Assembly (NCBI GenBank): GCA_905147135.1
Contig: LR990052.1
Coordinates: forward strand, 15,128,200 to 15,192,199
Direction of reading: 5' to 3'
Length of the DNA stretch: 64,000 nucleotides
Origin: Blastobasis lacticolella
Taxonomy: Eukaryota > Arthropoda > Insecta > Lepidoptera > Blastobasidae
Under the pieces are notes generated by a model, which was not told where the DNA came from, made no database searches, and saw nothing but the letters and a program-made list of their open reading frames with translations. Below are positions 30,028-39,990 of the stretch, in pieces (positions within the stretch are counted from its first letter, which is position 1; each line of letters opens with the position of its first letter). The position numbers and the translations under genes were made by a program.

Positions 30028-30360
30028 CAAGCAGTCCATAATAGTCTACTGCTGGACTTGAGCCTCCTCCACATCCGTGGAGGCCATGGCTGTAATATCC
30101 ACGCTTGGCAGGTGGATTGGAATATCGCAGTGTTAAAGATACTCCACAGAAAATACAGCTGCCCATTTTCTGGTATATTAAGGTACAGCCAGCTGCAGAA
30201 AAAACGTACGCCCCTACCATTTATTTAAAGGTAGCAAGGTGGTCCATTCAGTCTGCAGCTGACTGTACTATACAGTCTGCCTCCTGCCTTTTATGACACC
30301 CTTCAATGGCTAAGGTTCACATGGGAGGGGGCATGGTTGATGCTACGTTCTACCTAGCAA
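30028..30360 (-). repeat. family B subfamily copy, split by a palindromic MITE
   Basis: AGCAGTCCATAATAGTCTAC, CATCCGTGGAGGCCATGGC, TGTAATATCCACGCTTGGC and CAGCTGCCCATTTTCTGG up to about 30182. It resumes after 30268 with CTGCCTTTTATGACACCC and CTACGTTCTACCTAGC. The subfamily, shared with 59005-59131, differs from the main B type in its CCATCC/GTGGAGG region. Confidence 0.65.
30183..30268. mobile_element. palindromic mini-MITE family C, copy 1
   Basis: 86 bp with end GTACAGCCAGCTGCAGA and the reverse complement of TCTGCAGCTGACTGTAC (16 of 17 identical), with a CCCCTACCAT core. Inserted in a family B repeat. Other copies are at 33822-33905 and 41707-41787. Confidence 0.8.
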
Positions 30361-30691
30361 GTTAGCAAACGGTTATCATTATGAATTTATGTATATTATT
30401 AAATAACTATCAATTTTTAAATTTTCATAGCCTTAGTACCTACACCTGAATGTCTTAAAGTTATTGCGGGAAATCTTCTTTGAATTATCATCCTTCTAAA
30501 GGTTCCTGGCAAGTTGTTTGAGGCTGCTCATGGGTTCGTCTCGGATTGCTCTGCCGAAATACCAACCTATTTTTCCATCGATACTCGCAACAACAAAATA
30601 AAATATTGAGTAAAACATCAACGACAATAATTGTAGTCGAAACAAAATATAAATCAAACGAAAACCGTATTCATCCTTCAATGGCGCGTAG
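30361..30691. other. intergenic DNA
   Basis: No gene recognised. Confidence 0.35.
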
Positions 30692-31608
30692 CGTAGGGGA
30701 AGGAAGGGCAAGATGAATATAGCGGGCAACACGAATCATTCTCGTAGGATCTTTCTACTTGTTCCGTACACGAAAGTACCGGCGTGGCAGGACGCGCGGG
30801 GCGGGCCGACTTCACAAGCCAATGCGAACTCGGCTGTCGTGGGGAAAGCGTGCGTTTTAGTGACGAGAAACAGAATTGACGCAAGAAAATAAAATATTTT
30901 GTCACGATAAGTTTTAACATTTTCCGTTATATAATTCGTATATATTGATGATAAAGGTTGCTTCTGTTGCCTTATCTTATGTAAATTAAGCTGTAATGAA
31001 GCATCTTTCATCACCGAAACAAATTAATTTTTAGGATATTTTTTTTATCTATCAAATGCCAAGCGGGCAAGACGAATATGACCATATTCACTAATAGAAA
31101 CTAATAGAAAACAATCGGCTCTCGCTGGTTCTGACCTCGGCCGTGATTATTACTGCTCACTTTGCAAAGAAAAATATATCTATCCCCCTGAGGATTCCTA
31201 TCGCGATATGCTATTCATCGCTATATTCATATCGCGATCGCTATATGAGGATCCCTACCTGAGGATTGGATACAGTGCTCCGAGTGCAAAGAGTGGACTC
31301 ACGAAGCGTGCTCTTCGTATATTGGGTCTGGAACATACTTTTGTGACGATTGTCAAGACTAGTAATGATTATTATATGCCCGAACCATCTTGCCCTATAT
31401 GGACGGGCAAGATGGCTCAAAACAATTATTTTACATGTTGATCTCATGCCCAGGTTGTGATTTCTATTTTAAGCATTTGTAAAATTATTTTGATAGTCTA
31501 TAGTACTGTTAATTATTATAAAAATAAAAGTTTAGTTAATCTCTGTAACATGATAGTTTTTCTTACGATTCTTGTTAGATGAACCAACTTGCCCTCCCCT
31601 CCCCTACG
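30692..31608 (+). mobile_element. internally deleted pogo/Tigger-type DNA transposon
   Basis: The ends CGTAGGGGAAGGAAGGGCAA (30692) and, as reverse complement, CGTAGGGGAGGGGAGGGCAA (31608) match 18 of 20. Taking TA in CGTAGGGG/CCCCTACG as the target dinucleotide fits Tc1/pogo-type insertion. Additional copies of the GGGCAAGA word in both orientations lie inside (31068, about 31390 and 31404). 917 bp is too short for a full transposase; only a C-terminal zinc finger remains (31133-31362). Confidence 0.65.
31133..31362 (+). pseudogene. PHD-like zinc finger remnant of a transposase
   Basis: The first part reads DYYCSLCKEKYIYPPEDSYR. After an interruption of about 60 bp made of ATCGCGAT/TATATTCAT repeats and a partial duplication of TGAGGATTCCTA, a frame resumes with DWIQCSECKEWTHEACSSYI, then GTYFCDDCQD and a TAG at 31360-31362. 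Together the Cys/His spacing is C-x2-C, C-x2-C-x4-H-x2-C, C-x2-C, the C4HC3 pattern of a PHD finger. Such fingers occur at the C-terminus of insect pogo/Tigger-type transposases. The rest of the transposase is gone. Non-functional. Confidence 0.65.
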
Positions 31609-31882
31609 TCTGTTGCAGATTGGATATGAATATTTCTATGGCCTTTTCAGGAAAGTAATTGATAGCGATACAACGGAATGATGAATCGAGTGAATGGGCG
31701 TTCTAATAATGTACCTATTTGATTAGCCAGCGAGGCCTTTGTGTGAAAATGAAAAATCAGTTTTTACGTCCCAGGAATTCGTTCTATTTTCGTACATTCT
31801 GTCAATAATATTACCATAGACGTCAGGAATAAAGAAAAAAATTATCTTGGCAGTGCGTTAGTAGTTTTATTCTCAGGTGTCA
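31609..31882. other. intergenic DNA
   Basis: Nothing recognised. Confidence 0.35.
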
Positions 31883-31992
31883 GGGTGTCATCATCAGATG
31901 ATGAAGCCGCAGAATTTCTTAACGATTAAGAGTAACGACTAAGTACTGCAATTAGTCGACAGGAAGAGGTGTAACGTGATGCTTGAAAGGGT
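31883..31992 (+). repeat. dispersed repeat family H, copy 1
   Basis: GGTGTCATCATCAGATGATG, AAGCCGCAGAATTTCTTAACG, ATTAGTCGACAGGAAGAGG and GTGATGCTTGAAAGGGTAT align in order with 52868-53006. Confidence 0.65.
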
Positions 31993-32595
31993 ATAACTAC
32001 ACTTGAGGTTTCCTCCTTTTTACCAGGTCAGGATGTGATCAAGAAATTTCATAGTACCTACCATTGAACATTTTGAAATTATTTAGATATTTAATAAGAA
32101 AATTAAACCGCCTTTAAATAACAAAAAATAAAAATTGGCTTATTTAATTTTCTTCCTTCCTATGAACATGACTATGCTGGCACCAAGTCCAGAAATAAAT
32201 GATAAGTACCTAATTTGTATGTTAAATAGCGTGATTTGAAGGTGGCTTAATGTTGCTATTTTTTTTTTGTGGTTTAGGTCGGTGGTTTAGTACCTATTGT
32301 GATGTGCTTGCGGTAACTAAGGTCATATTACTTTTTTTTTATATTAAGGAATACATTTCAACTTCTTTCCATTCGTTGCCAAAAAACTGATCTACGCCAA
32401 TGAAATCGTATGCAGTCACTATAATGGAATGGTGTGACTGTGACTTTCCTAAAACTGCGACTATTCAAGCCGGCCTAAACACCTACCCGAAGCATATATC
32501 TACAAAACCCTACGCAACGGAGGCACAATATCGCAGAGAAATAAAGTCGAACAGACGCAGGCTTAGTTTAAAACTCACTTTAAACCGATATTCTG
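31993..32595. other. intergenic DNA
   Basis: AT-rich with T runs at 32260 and 32330. No gene seen. Confidence 0.35.
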
Positions 32596-33190
32596 TTGAA
32601 TGCAAATAACGGCGTCCGCTCTGGCAAATACGGCCATTTTCAATTTGCACTCCGCGCCGGCCCGCGGCCTGCGCTGCGACAAACGCACGGACAGGCGGAA
32701 AATTGTCTGCGGTATTCATGTAGAAATATCGGAATATGTATAGTGTATAGCTAGTAAAGCAGCCGCCTATCTCGTTAATAGAACAGTGCCCTATAAAGGC
32801 TCCACTCCGCGCTGCGATTGGAAAAACGGTACACGTTTTGAACGAAATTCCAAGCGAATGCAAATGTTTGCAATGCTTTGAGAAGAATTTCAAACTGTAA
32901 AGTTCGTATATAGTCGAAACGCAGCATTTTTGTTTAGTACCCACACAAAACTATATGGATCGAATAAGATCGACAAAAACCGGAATGTATTCATGGGTGT
33001 ATGCAAATTTGGTTCAGCTCTGAGTGTAGCATCGGCGTGTGGGAAAATAGAGCTATTTTCAATATACACACATGCGCCTCGACACTCGGCAATTGGTTTA
33101 GCGACCGCTACACACGCGGCGCGAACGGAGCGAGCGCAGCGGAAAATTTGCCAACAAATACGGTTCATTCGACGCCCTTTGTCAGTTTGA
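32596..33190. repeat. GC-rich segment with two diverged direct units
   Basis: Unit 1 (about 32596-32725) and unit 2 (about 32998-33165) share the order ATGCAAAT, ATTTTCAAT, a GCGC-rich middle, GCGGAAAATT and ATTCAT-type end. ATGCAAAT (octamer) occurs at both unit starts and again at about 32856. Open frames on both strands across this region overlap in several phases, which points to composition rather than coding. Possibly an old CpG-rich repeat or regulatory DNA. Confidence 0.4.
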
Positions 33191-33362
33191 GCTTTGTACA
33201 ATTTTACACAGCGACTCACACCCGTAGGTATTTAGAAATGTTGCTGGTGTTACTACACAAAGTAGGGGGAGGTATTATTTATACTCTTTATACTGTGGAT
33301 ACTATGAGAAGGTGGGTGGAGCCGATTATGTTGTCTCCCTGATTCTGACAAGTAACGGCGTG

Positions 33363-33604
33363 TTCAGAGCGCGACTGTGGGCACTAGGCTTCAACGACTC
33401 GGCGGAGTGCACATGCGTGGTCACCGGAGATTAGGGACAACGTTCTGTGGGAGTGCGAGAGGTACGATCAAGAACGCAGCATCATGCTTGCGCGGTTGGA
33501 GCGGATACTTCACGGACCTTGTGTCCTCGGAGGCGAACTCCACGCGGCTGCGACAATTCGCGTCCGCATGGTACCGCGAGAGGATAATGAAGGAAGAGGA
33601 ATAG
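33363..33604 (+). pseudogene. R1-type LINE C-terminal fragment
   Basis: In two frames: DNVLWECERYDQERSIMLARL (33437-33500 region), then VSSEANSTRLRQFASAWYRE and RIMKEEE to the stop at 33602-33604. Upstream, in a third frame, is AECTC. The C-x-C ... H/N-V-L-W-x-C spacing followed by a Leu-rich region and a FA-x-AWYR end is the C-terminal zinc-finger region of R1-clade non-LTR retrotransposons. The frame changes show decay. Confidence 0.6.
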
Positions 33605-33821
33605 GAGCAGCAGGAGAGGAGTAAGAGAAAGAACATGGAAGCTGGCCGACGGAGCAGAAATCCGTCGAAATTAACGAGATATTTAACGTGCTTATTATTT
33701 CGATGAAACGAAATTGACCAATCATAGAGCCGTATTGAACGCAGTGCGTTTACTTAGAAAGAGCTGCTCTCAGAAGTTTCTTACTTTACAAAGAAATAAA
33801 TGCAGATCATTAATTCAGCTT

Positions 33822-33905
33822 GTACTGTAAGCTGCAGAATGAATGAACCCCTACCATACTTTTCATGTATGCTAAGGGATCATTTCACTCTCCAGCTGAC
33901 TGTAC
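33822..33905. mobile_element. palindromic mini-MITE family C, copy 2
   Basis: 84 bp: GTACTGTAAGCTGCAGA at the left, CTCCAGCTGACTGTAC at the right, ACCCCTACCATAC and ATGCTAAGGGATCATTTCAC inside. These align with the other two copies. Confidence 0.75.
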
Positions 33906-34552
33906 AACTCTTTCTCTTTTTTTCTTACACTACCATTACCACTCTTCTTTTCGACGAACTTCAATGCAGTAGAACAACAATAGTAAACAACTACTTAGTT
34001 GCAATGCAATATTTATATGTAATTCAAAAGTTCTATAAAAATGTACTTCGCTATTTTCTGGAAGTTTTCAATTTTACCGGACGATATTAATGAATTTTCT
34101 TTCAACAACACAAAAAACCTACAGTCTGTGTTCAAAAACCTCATTCGAAAGTTGCAGACATAGGAAAAATACAAAGCGGCCCAGTCGTTCTCAAGTGCAG
34201 TATTTAATGTTTTAAACACAATTAGCATGAAAGAAAATGGCAACCTACAGTGCTAGCCAACAACAAGTGACTTGTCCTATTATACTATGTCTGTTCTATT
34301 CCTCTGTATAATAGATAGCTGGATACTGCTGCGTGTGCCGACTATGATTGTGTATTACAAGGTTAATAGCGAACGAATTGGTTAGTTTCCGGCGAAAAGC
34401 AATCATGTTACCGGAACGCAACTATTTTGCATAGCTACTACTACTAAAATTTTAACGTTTTGATATCTTTTGGCGTTGATAAACTGATAATATAACAATA
34501 ATAGCGACCTACCCCATGGATGTTCTCGGGGTTTCCCTAATAATATGCTTCT
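33906..34552. other. intergenic AT-rich DNA
   Basis: Short frames on both strands (33800-34243) are AT-driven. Nothing supported. Confidence 0.35.
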
Positions 34553-34784
34553 GTCTATCTATCTATACGTAGTATACAATAAAGTCACGGAAAAACTACA
34601 GAACGAATCTTGATACGGTTTTGATAGTTTGGTAGGTTGAAGTCCAAAAATTTGGGTACAGTCTAAGCCACATTTCATCTAATTAGGGTAGGTAGAACCA
34701 AAGATAGGCACAGCTTGACCTCGCAGTATTACATAAATCATCTTTTAAAATTACTAATAATTAACTATTTCCGGCAAAAGCTAG
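34553..34784 (+). mobile_element. possible non-autonomous Helitron fragment
   Basis: The region starts with CTGTCTATCTATCTATACG and ends CCGGCAAAAGCTAG|T at 34784, the CTAG 3' terminus with a T behind expected for Helitrons. Middle words such as ATCTTGATACGGTTTTGATAG are typical of a family widespread in moths and butterflies. The 5' end is not defined. Confidence 0.4.
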
Positions 34785-34892
34785 TGTGTTATACATGTAA
34801 ACCTTCCAGAAGAAAATTTACACCAAAACGACGCGTTTTGTAGGAACCTCTGTGCAGCCATATGTTTGTTTGTACTTGACTTGACTTGACTG

Positions 34893-35226
34893 TCATCATC
34901 TTCTTGGCGTTAATGTCCCGTTGTGCGAGAACGAGGGCCCGGGGTTCGCCTTCACCATGATCCAGGATTTGGCGATCAGGTAATTACAGTGGAGCGACTG
35001 CCATCTGACCTCCGTGACCCTGCTACCAAGGGAACCTGACCAGATTGGATCATGATTACAAATTCAGTTGCCTGAATTTGCAGTATTAATCACGAAAGAG
35101 CATCGGTTAGCATTCAACTAATGTACATAACTCAGAATAGTCATTGGTACATGGCCGCAGCGGGATTCGAACCCGGTTCCTCTCGCTTGCGAGTTGGATA
35201 ATCTACCGCCCGGCTACCTACGCTCT
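34893..35226 (-). repeat. SINE family A, near full-length copy
   Basis: Tail at the left (CATCATCTTCTTGGCGTTAATG), GGTTCGCCTTCACCATGATCC, CTGACCAGATTGGATCATG, then the head at the right with GGGATTCGAACCCGG (B box complement, about 35161-35175). Lies 60 bp left of the DIRS-type element. Confidence 0.9.
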
Positions 35227-35642
35227 CTACTTACGCTCTCGACTTGACCTGACTACAGTCAGGCGTGTGGCGAATTATTTTCACACTAAGATGGCTCAAG
35301 GCTAATAATGGACTATGTTTCTTCGAAACACACAGCGTTGAATGAAGGAGCTATCTAACAGACTTTGCTTTTTTCCATAATAAATGATGCACACTTACCA
35401 ATTCACCCGCTTATTACCTCCTTGGCATTCCTTCCAGCAGTGTGCGCGTTTACTAACTCCATAAACGCGCGCTCAAACTTGTCATAACATGTTTACCCCA
35501 TAGCGTCTACAGATTTTGCTGTGTATGCATGCAAAATCTTTTAGTTATTGAAAATTAATTTTTTACGACATTCTCATTGTGAAATAGGTGTTAATATTGT
35601 GTGATAATTAGTAATAATACCGTGTGATATCGGTAAAGTGCA

Positions 35643-36860
35643 ATGAGTGCGCGAAATACGGAAGGTGAGGCAGAAAAAACTGCTGCCGGTGCTCCGAAGG
35701 GAGTCGGCGGTGCCCAGTGTTGCTGGGCCACCCTCATCGTCGTCTAGCGATGATGAGGCGGATTGCGAAAGCTCTACATCCTCGGGGAATGAGGGTCTGG
35801 CTTCCCCACCTCCGAAAAAACGCTCAAAGTGTCAGGCGCGAGGCCGCAGACAGTTGTCTGGGCCGCGCATCGACGGTATTATTAGACAGGTTCGTTATAT
35901 TTCCGATTATATGGCACAGTTACCTCATTATATACAAAATGTGACACAAAATAAGAATCTTCCTGGAAGTAGCGGTTCCCGTAACATCAGTGACAAATGA
36001 TTTTTTGGTAAATCCAATAAAATCTTCTGAGGAATTACAGCTAGGTAAAGTCAGTATAGAATTTGATGACAAAGTTGTTGTTGCAAAGGCAGACAGAAAC
36101 AGGCTCGAAGAACTTATTCGCTTGCAACAATTTGACTCTCCGTCATGGAAGGGCATTAGTTATAAAGCTACTCTAAGATCTAATTCAGCTACACCAGGAT
36201 TTGTGCAGTTAAAAGTAAATGAAGAACTCTGTCACTTCAATAAAACTAAGGACTATTTAGCTTCTGCAGAGGGAGTTTTGGCAGGTCTCTCAAACATAGG
36301 ACTACAACAAAAGGAGCTCTTAAAGCAGGATCTTCAGGTCCTAGTTAACTGGGCAGCGGCCAACCCACAAGATTTGAATCCCAGTACCCTATTTGAAAAA
36401 GTTATGTTTCTGTTTGGACCAAGTTCAGAGATACAGAAATGTTTTGATAAGTCAATGCAGATAATATGTGGCAAAAGAAGTTAATGTATCGAAATTAGAC
36501 GGGACAGAATTTTGAAGGAAATAAGTAACCAAAATTTAAGAGCTTCTTTAATAAATATACCTCCAAGTTCGGAATATTTATTTAGTGGAGAGGCGCTTTT
36601 CCCTCTGATCCAATCCTTGGGTGGTCCCAGACCTGGTTGAACGCTCCAGAGTACTTGAAAAATAAGAATAATAGTTCTACTCAAAACCGTGATCGTCGTA
36701 CAAAGACCTACAGAAAGGTCCCAGGTTTTGCAAATAATTTTTTTAAATTTGATAAGATATCTAAGACAGGTTATAAGAAAAATAATTCCATTCGCCACAA
36801 GAATAGGGCCAGAAATAGTAACTTCAGCGCTGATCGCGGATCAGAACAAAAATGACTACG
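35643..36860 (+). pseudogene. DIRS gag-like ORF1, frameshifted
   Basis: The ATG at 35643 opens MSARNTEGEAEKTAAGAP. A frameshift near 35700 passes the sequence to a frame with a Ser/Asp/Glu-rich stretch (SSSSSDDEADCESSTSSGNE) and a basic PPPKKRSK patch. A second shift near 35990 gives 164 codons (LVNPIKSSEELQLGK, then GVLAGLSNIGLQQKEL and NWAAANPQDLNP). After a stop at 36482, short pieces in other frames continue (LFPLIQSLGGPRPG, RDRRTKTYRKVPGF) up to about 36860. Order and composition match DIRS ORF1 proteins. About 400 residues in all if undamaged. Confidence 0.65.
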
Positions 36861-36889
36861 CCGAGAAAAATAATTTTCAGAGTGGCTGC

Positions 36890-37066
36890 TTAGGGAAAAA
36901 TGTGCAAACTTGGACACAACAGGAAGCAAATCCATTTATACTGAAAGTAATAACAGGAAGTCACATACCCTTTAAAACCAAATTTCGCACTCGGAGAATA
37001 GTAAATTGCTTTTCGACAAAACTATCTCTGGAAATGACAAATATAATAAGAAAAAGACATTGTTAA
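36890..37066 (+). pseudogene. N-terminal part of DIRS polymerase ORF
   Basis: The frame reads CLGKNVQTWTQQEANPFILK, then VITGSHIPFKTK and LSLEMTNIIRK, the conserved leader that precedes the reverse transcriptase in DIRS elements. It breaks off at about 37066, where unrelated DNA begins; the RT resumes near 38460. Confidence 0.6.
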
Positions 37067-38438
37067 AAATGGCCTATGAATCAACACGCATGAAACATTT
37101 ACTATAATTACTAGATCTTTTTGTAATGTACATTACAAATATTTTAATAGAACGGACACTTCTTAATTTCGAAAACATTTTAAAAAGTATTCACTTCCGT
37201 CATAATCCTCGGTGTTACTATTTAGACATTATCTATTTTGACAGATTACAGTAGGGATGTGGTTGTATAAAATCGTTAATGAATCTATTCGATTATCGAT
37301 GATCATTCTCATAGAACTTGGAATCGATAGTTGCATGGTTATGCTATACGTATTATACAAAATAAACTATTTATTTTCTTCTGAATTGATAATTTATTAA
37401 TACGACATTAAAACCCTTCTACAACAACGATTATGACACGTGCGTATTTCTATCATCCTATTGCGTAGAATACGCGCGACTCGAAATCGTTGTTGTGAAA
37501 GGTCTCTTAAGGTGAAATTCAAACAAGAAATAAAAGTTTAGTTACAAAAATAATGAGGTTACCTAAATGTTAATTTTAAATATTCGATTGTATTATATCA
37601 ATACCGATTTTCGATTGTCTGTTGTTATTCGTTATTCGTGGCACTTCACTAAAGGGGCGGGGCCGGTCTATGAAGTACACAAAACTTCATAGGCGTGCGC
37701 CAAAGACCAACAACATATAATAGCGCCAAAGACTAATAACATTTGACATATGGTACTAGTACAATGCTATACCTACTTTATAATCACACGAAAATAAAAA
37801 AGGAAATCCTTAATAAAACCCTTGCATGTCCATAAGACTCCTGACTCCTAGACTCCTAGAGTTCAATGTCAAGAAGCGCGCATCTGTCAAGCCTACTCCT
37901 GGAGTTTGGTCCGCTTCAACGACAGATTTTTTGACCGATAATTCAAAGAAAACTAAGGTAGTTAAGTATCCTATATTGCTCTCACTTGGATAACGAGTAG
38001 GGTGGAAAACAAGGATGCAAGCCTTTAAAACTCAGCATCAGCGGGATATGACGAGAATTATATCAGCAGAGCTGTTTTCGAAACAGTAGTTCAGAGTGTT
38101 ATGACTGACCTAGCAGTGTGACAATAAAACGTTTACCTACAATTTATAATCCAATGTAAGTACGTCCTTACACTCAGTAATAAATGCTAAGTTATTGCTA
38201 CATACCGAATGTTTTTATTGACGTAATTATAACCTCAAAATCCAAAAGTGTCTTGATTTTTTCGAATTCTCAAAAGTGTCCGTTGTTTTAATTTAGGTTC
38301 AATCGAATATATACATTATCTAAAACCCAAAAAGTAAATACACCTCCCTGTTGGATCTTAGGCCAACTATGTATGGACGACGAGCAATGTCCTTTATAGA
38401 ACAGAGGATCTTAGAAAGTACTCCTTTTTTTTTTTTTT
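37067..38438. other. unrelated DNA splitting the DIRS polymerase
   Basis: About 1.35 kb of AT-rich DNA with no DIRS similarity, between the pol leader and the RT. It contains a foldback at 37413-37503, a GC box (about 37652-37665), duplicated words GCCAAAGACYAAYAACAT (37698-37745), and a run of 18 T just before the RT restarts (about 38424-38441). It is presumably one or more later insertions. Target-site duplications were not found, so the exact borders are uncertain. Confidence 0.5.
37413..37503. repeat. foldback palindrome inside the DIRS insert
   Basis: ACCCTTCTACAACAACGATT at the left pairs with the reverse complement of AATCGTTGTTGTGAAAGGT at the right. The inner arms (ACACGTGCGTATTTC against GAATACGCGCGACT) also pair imperfectly. 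The loop is about 15 nt. It may be a small MITE; only one copy is seen here. Confidence 0.6.
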
Positions 38439-39000
38439 TTGCGCCTACTCATCAAGACCTCCTATACTATACTGTATACTAAATCCTGGCTTCCATTCAA
38501 AGATGTTTCTAGTGAAGAAAGCAGCCAGAGACCTATATTCGACCTGAGGGGTTTGAATCAACATGTGAAAGTTAGACATTTTCAATTAATAAACCAGTCG
38601 GATGTTGGAGGGTTACTACAAAAGGAGAATTGGCTCTCAAATATAGATTTACATCAGGCCCATTTCCATATTCCAACCAAACCAGCACAGCGGCGATTTC
38701 TAAGAGTTATTTACAACCAAGTGATATTGGAATTGACCTGTTTACCCTTTGTCCTGTCTTCAGCCCCCTGGACATTTGCAGCGGTCACCAATTGGGTGGC
38801 AGAGAGGCTAGGTGCTAGAGGTATATGCATGCTTGTGAATCTCGACGATTTTCAAAACAGGGAAACAGTGGAAGACTACGTCTCGGAGACGGTGGAAGTG
38901 TTGTTGAACCTCGGCTGGCAGGTGAATTTTCAGAAATCAATATTGAAACCAGTCCAGATATCTGGGTCTTCTCCGGAACACGGCCACCAACGTAAAAGCG
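38439..39000 (+). pseudogene. DIRS reverse transcriptase remnant
   Basis: GFHSKMFLVKKAA (38485-38525, one frame) is followed, after a one-base shift, by RPIFDLRGLNQHVKVRHFQL, LQKENWLSNIDLHQAHFHIP (first catalytic Asp in NIDLHQAH), LTCLPFVLSSAPWTFAAVTN and MLVNLDDFQ (LDD catalytic box). The usual Tyr before LDD is Asn, and the Gly of LPFGLSSAP is Val. These motifs are specific to DIRS/PAT-type RTs. The frame degrades after about 38960. Inactive. Confidence 0.8.
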
Positions 39001-39189
39001 CTGCCTGTAGACAAGGTAGAAAGGGTCAAACAGATAATCGCATACATTTTGGGGAAAGGAGCAAGTTCAGAGTTTATTAGGCCTTTTAAATTTTGCCAAT
39101 TTAACTTCCCCAAGGAGACAAGGCAGACCCAGAGAAAGAACGTCACTGCCACCTCTAGTCGACCAAGGTGGTGGGAAGATGCCATAGAT

Positions 39190-39530
39190 CACAGCGCAGT
39201 AAGCCTCCACAAGAGCCAGCGGACGCGGGGTGGGCAGCTCACCTAAACAACCTTTACCTGTCAGGGACCTGGAAGCCACATCAGCGACTATGGAATTGCA
39301 ATCTGAAAGAAATGTTCGCCGTGTACGAAGCCATACGCGAACAGGAGACAAGCTTACAGAGTGCGCACATTTTGGTTCAGTCCGACAACAGAACATTGAT
39401 AGCATACTTAAGAAACGAGGGCGGCACTCGTTCTCTGGCTCCCCTGAATCTGACTGTTAGTCTGATGGAGTTGACAGATCGGCTGAACATCACTCTGACA
39501 GCGGTTTACCTCCCGGATACATCGGCATAG
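39190..39530 (+). pseudogene. DIRS RNase H remnant
   Basis: In the frame 39168-39530: WKPHQRLWNCNLKEMFAVYE (the catalytic Glu lies in NLKEMFAVYE), LVQSDNRTLIAYLRNEGGTRS (the Asp of QSDN, and the EGGT motif), then LTDRLNITLTAVYLPD. The QSDN...EGGT pairing is the standard DIRS RNase H signature that follows the RT. It continues from the RT after a frame change near 39060-39190. The final Asp motif is weak. Confidence 0.75.
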
Positions 39531-39559
39531 CCCACCGCCGGAATGGCATTTGTTGCCCT

Positions 39560-39990
39560 AGGCCTCGGAGGCCTTGTTTAAAATGGGGCGTCCCAGACGT
39601 GGACCTTTTTGCGTCCGAAAGCTCGGGCGTTGTGCGAGATTACGTCACTTGGGACTCAAAAGATGGCTTGGCAAGGGATTGCGATGCATTCAGTCGAAAG
39701 TGGAAATTTCGGCTGGCATAGGTGTTCCCGCCGCCAAATCCAAAACCCAGGGTTCTCAGTCACATGAACACGGCAGGGGGAATTTATATATTGAATGCGC
39801 CGCACTGGACTCAGTGCGCCTGGTTGCCTGACCTGAGGGCGCGAGCTCTGGATCAGCCGATGCCCATAGAGAATCTCAGAGAGAACCTCAAACATATTAC
39901 AACCGGGAGAAATCCCCCACAAGTGTACAAGTTACATCTCCTGGCTTGGAGAATTGGGGGTGGGCAGACCAAGTTACCCAGTGGAGTTTA
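39560..39990 (+). pseudogene. DIRS polymerase linker domain remnant
   Basis: Pieces in shifting frames: VPDVDLFASESSGVVRDYVT then WDSKDGLARDCDAFSRKWKF (39585-39715), then VFPPPNPKPRVLSHMNTAGG and IYILNAPHWTQCAWLPDLRA (39722 on), then NLKHITTGRNPPQVYKLHLL. The DLFAS...DAFS...VFPPPN...AP.W pattern is the conserved domain between RNase H and the recombinase in DIRS elements. At least one frameshift/stop near 39716. Confidence 0.75.

Noticed and set aside
33001..33342. 113-codon frame as a gene
   Set aside because: Opposing frames of similar length exist on the minus strand (32890-33219); GC-rich composition explains both.
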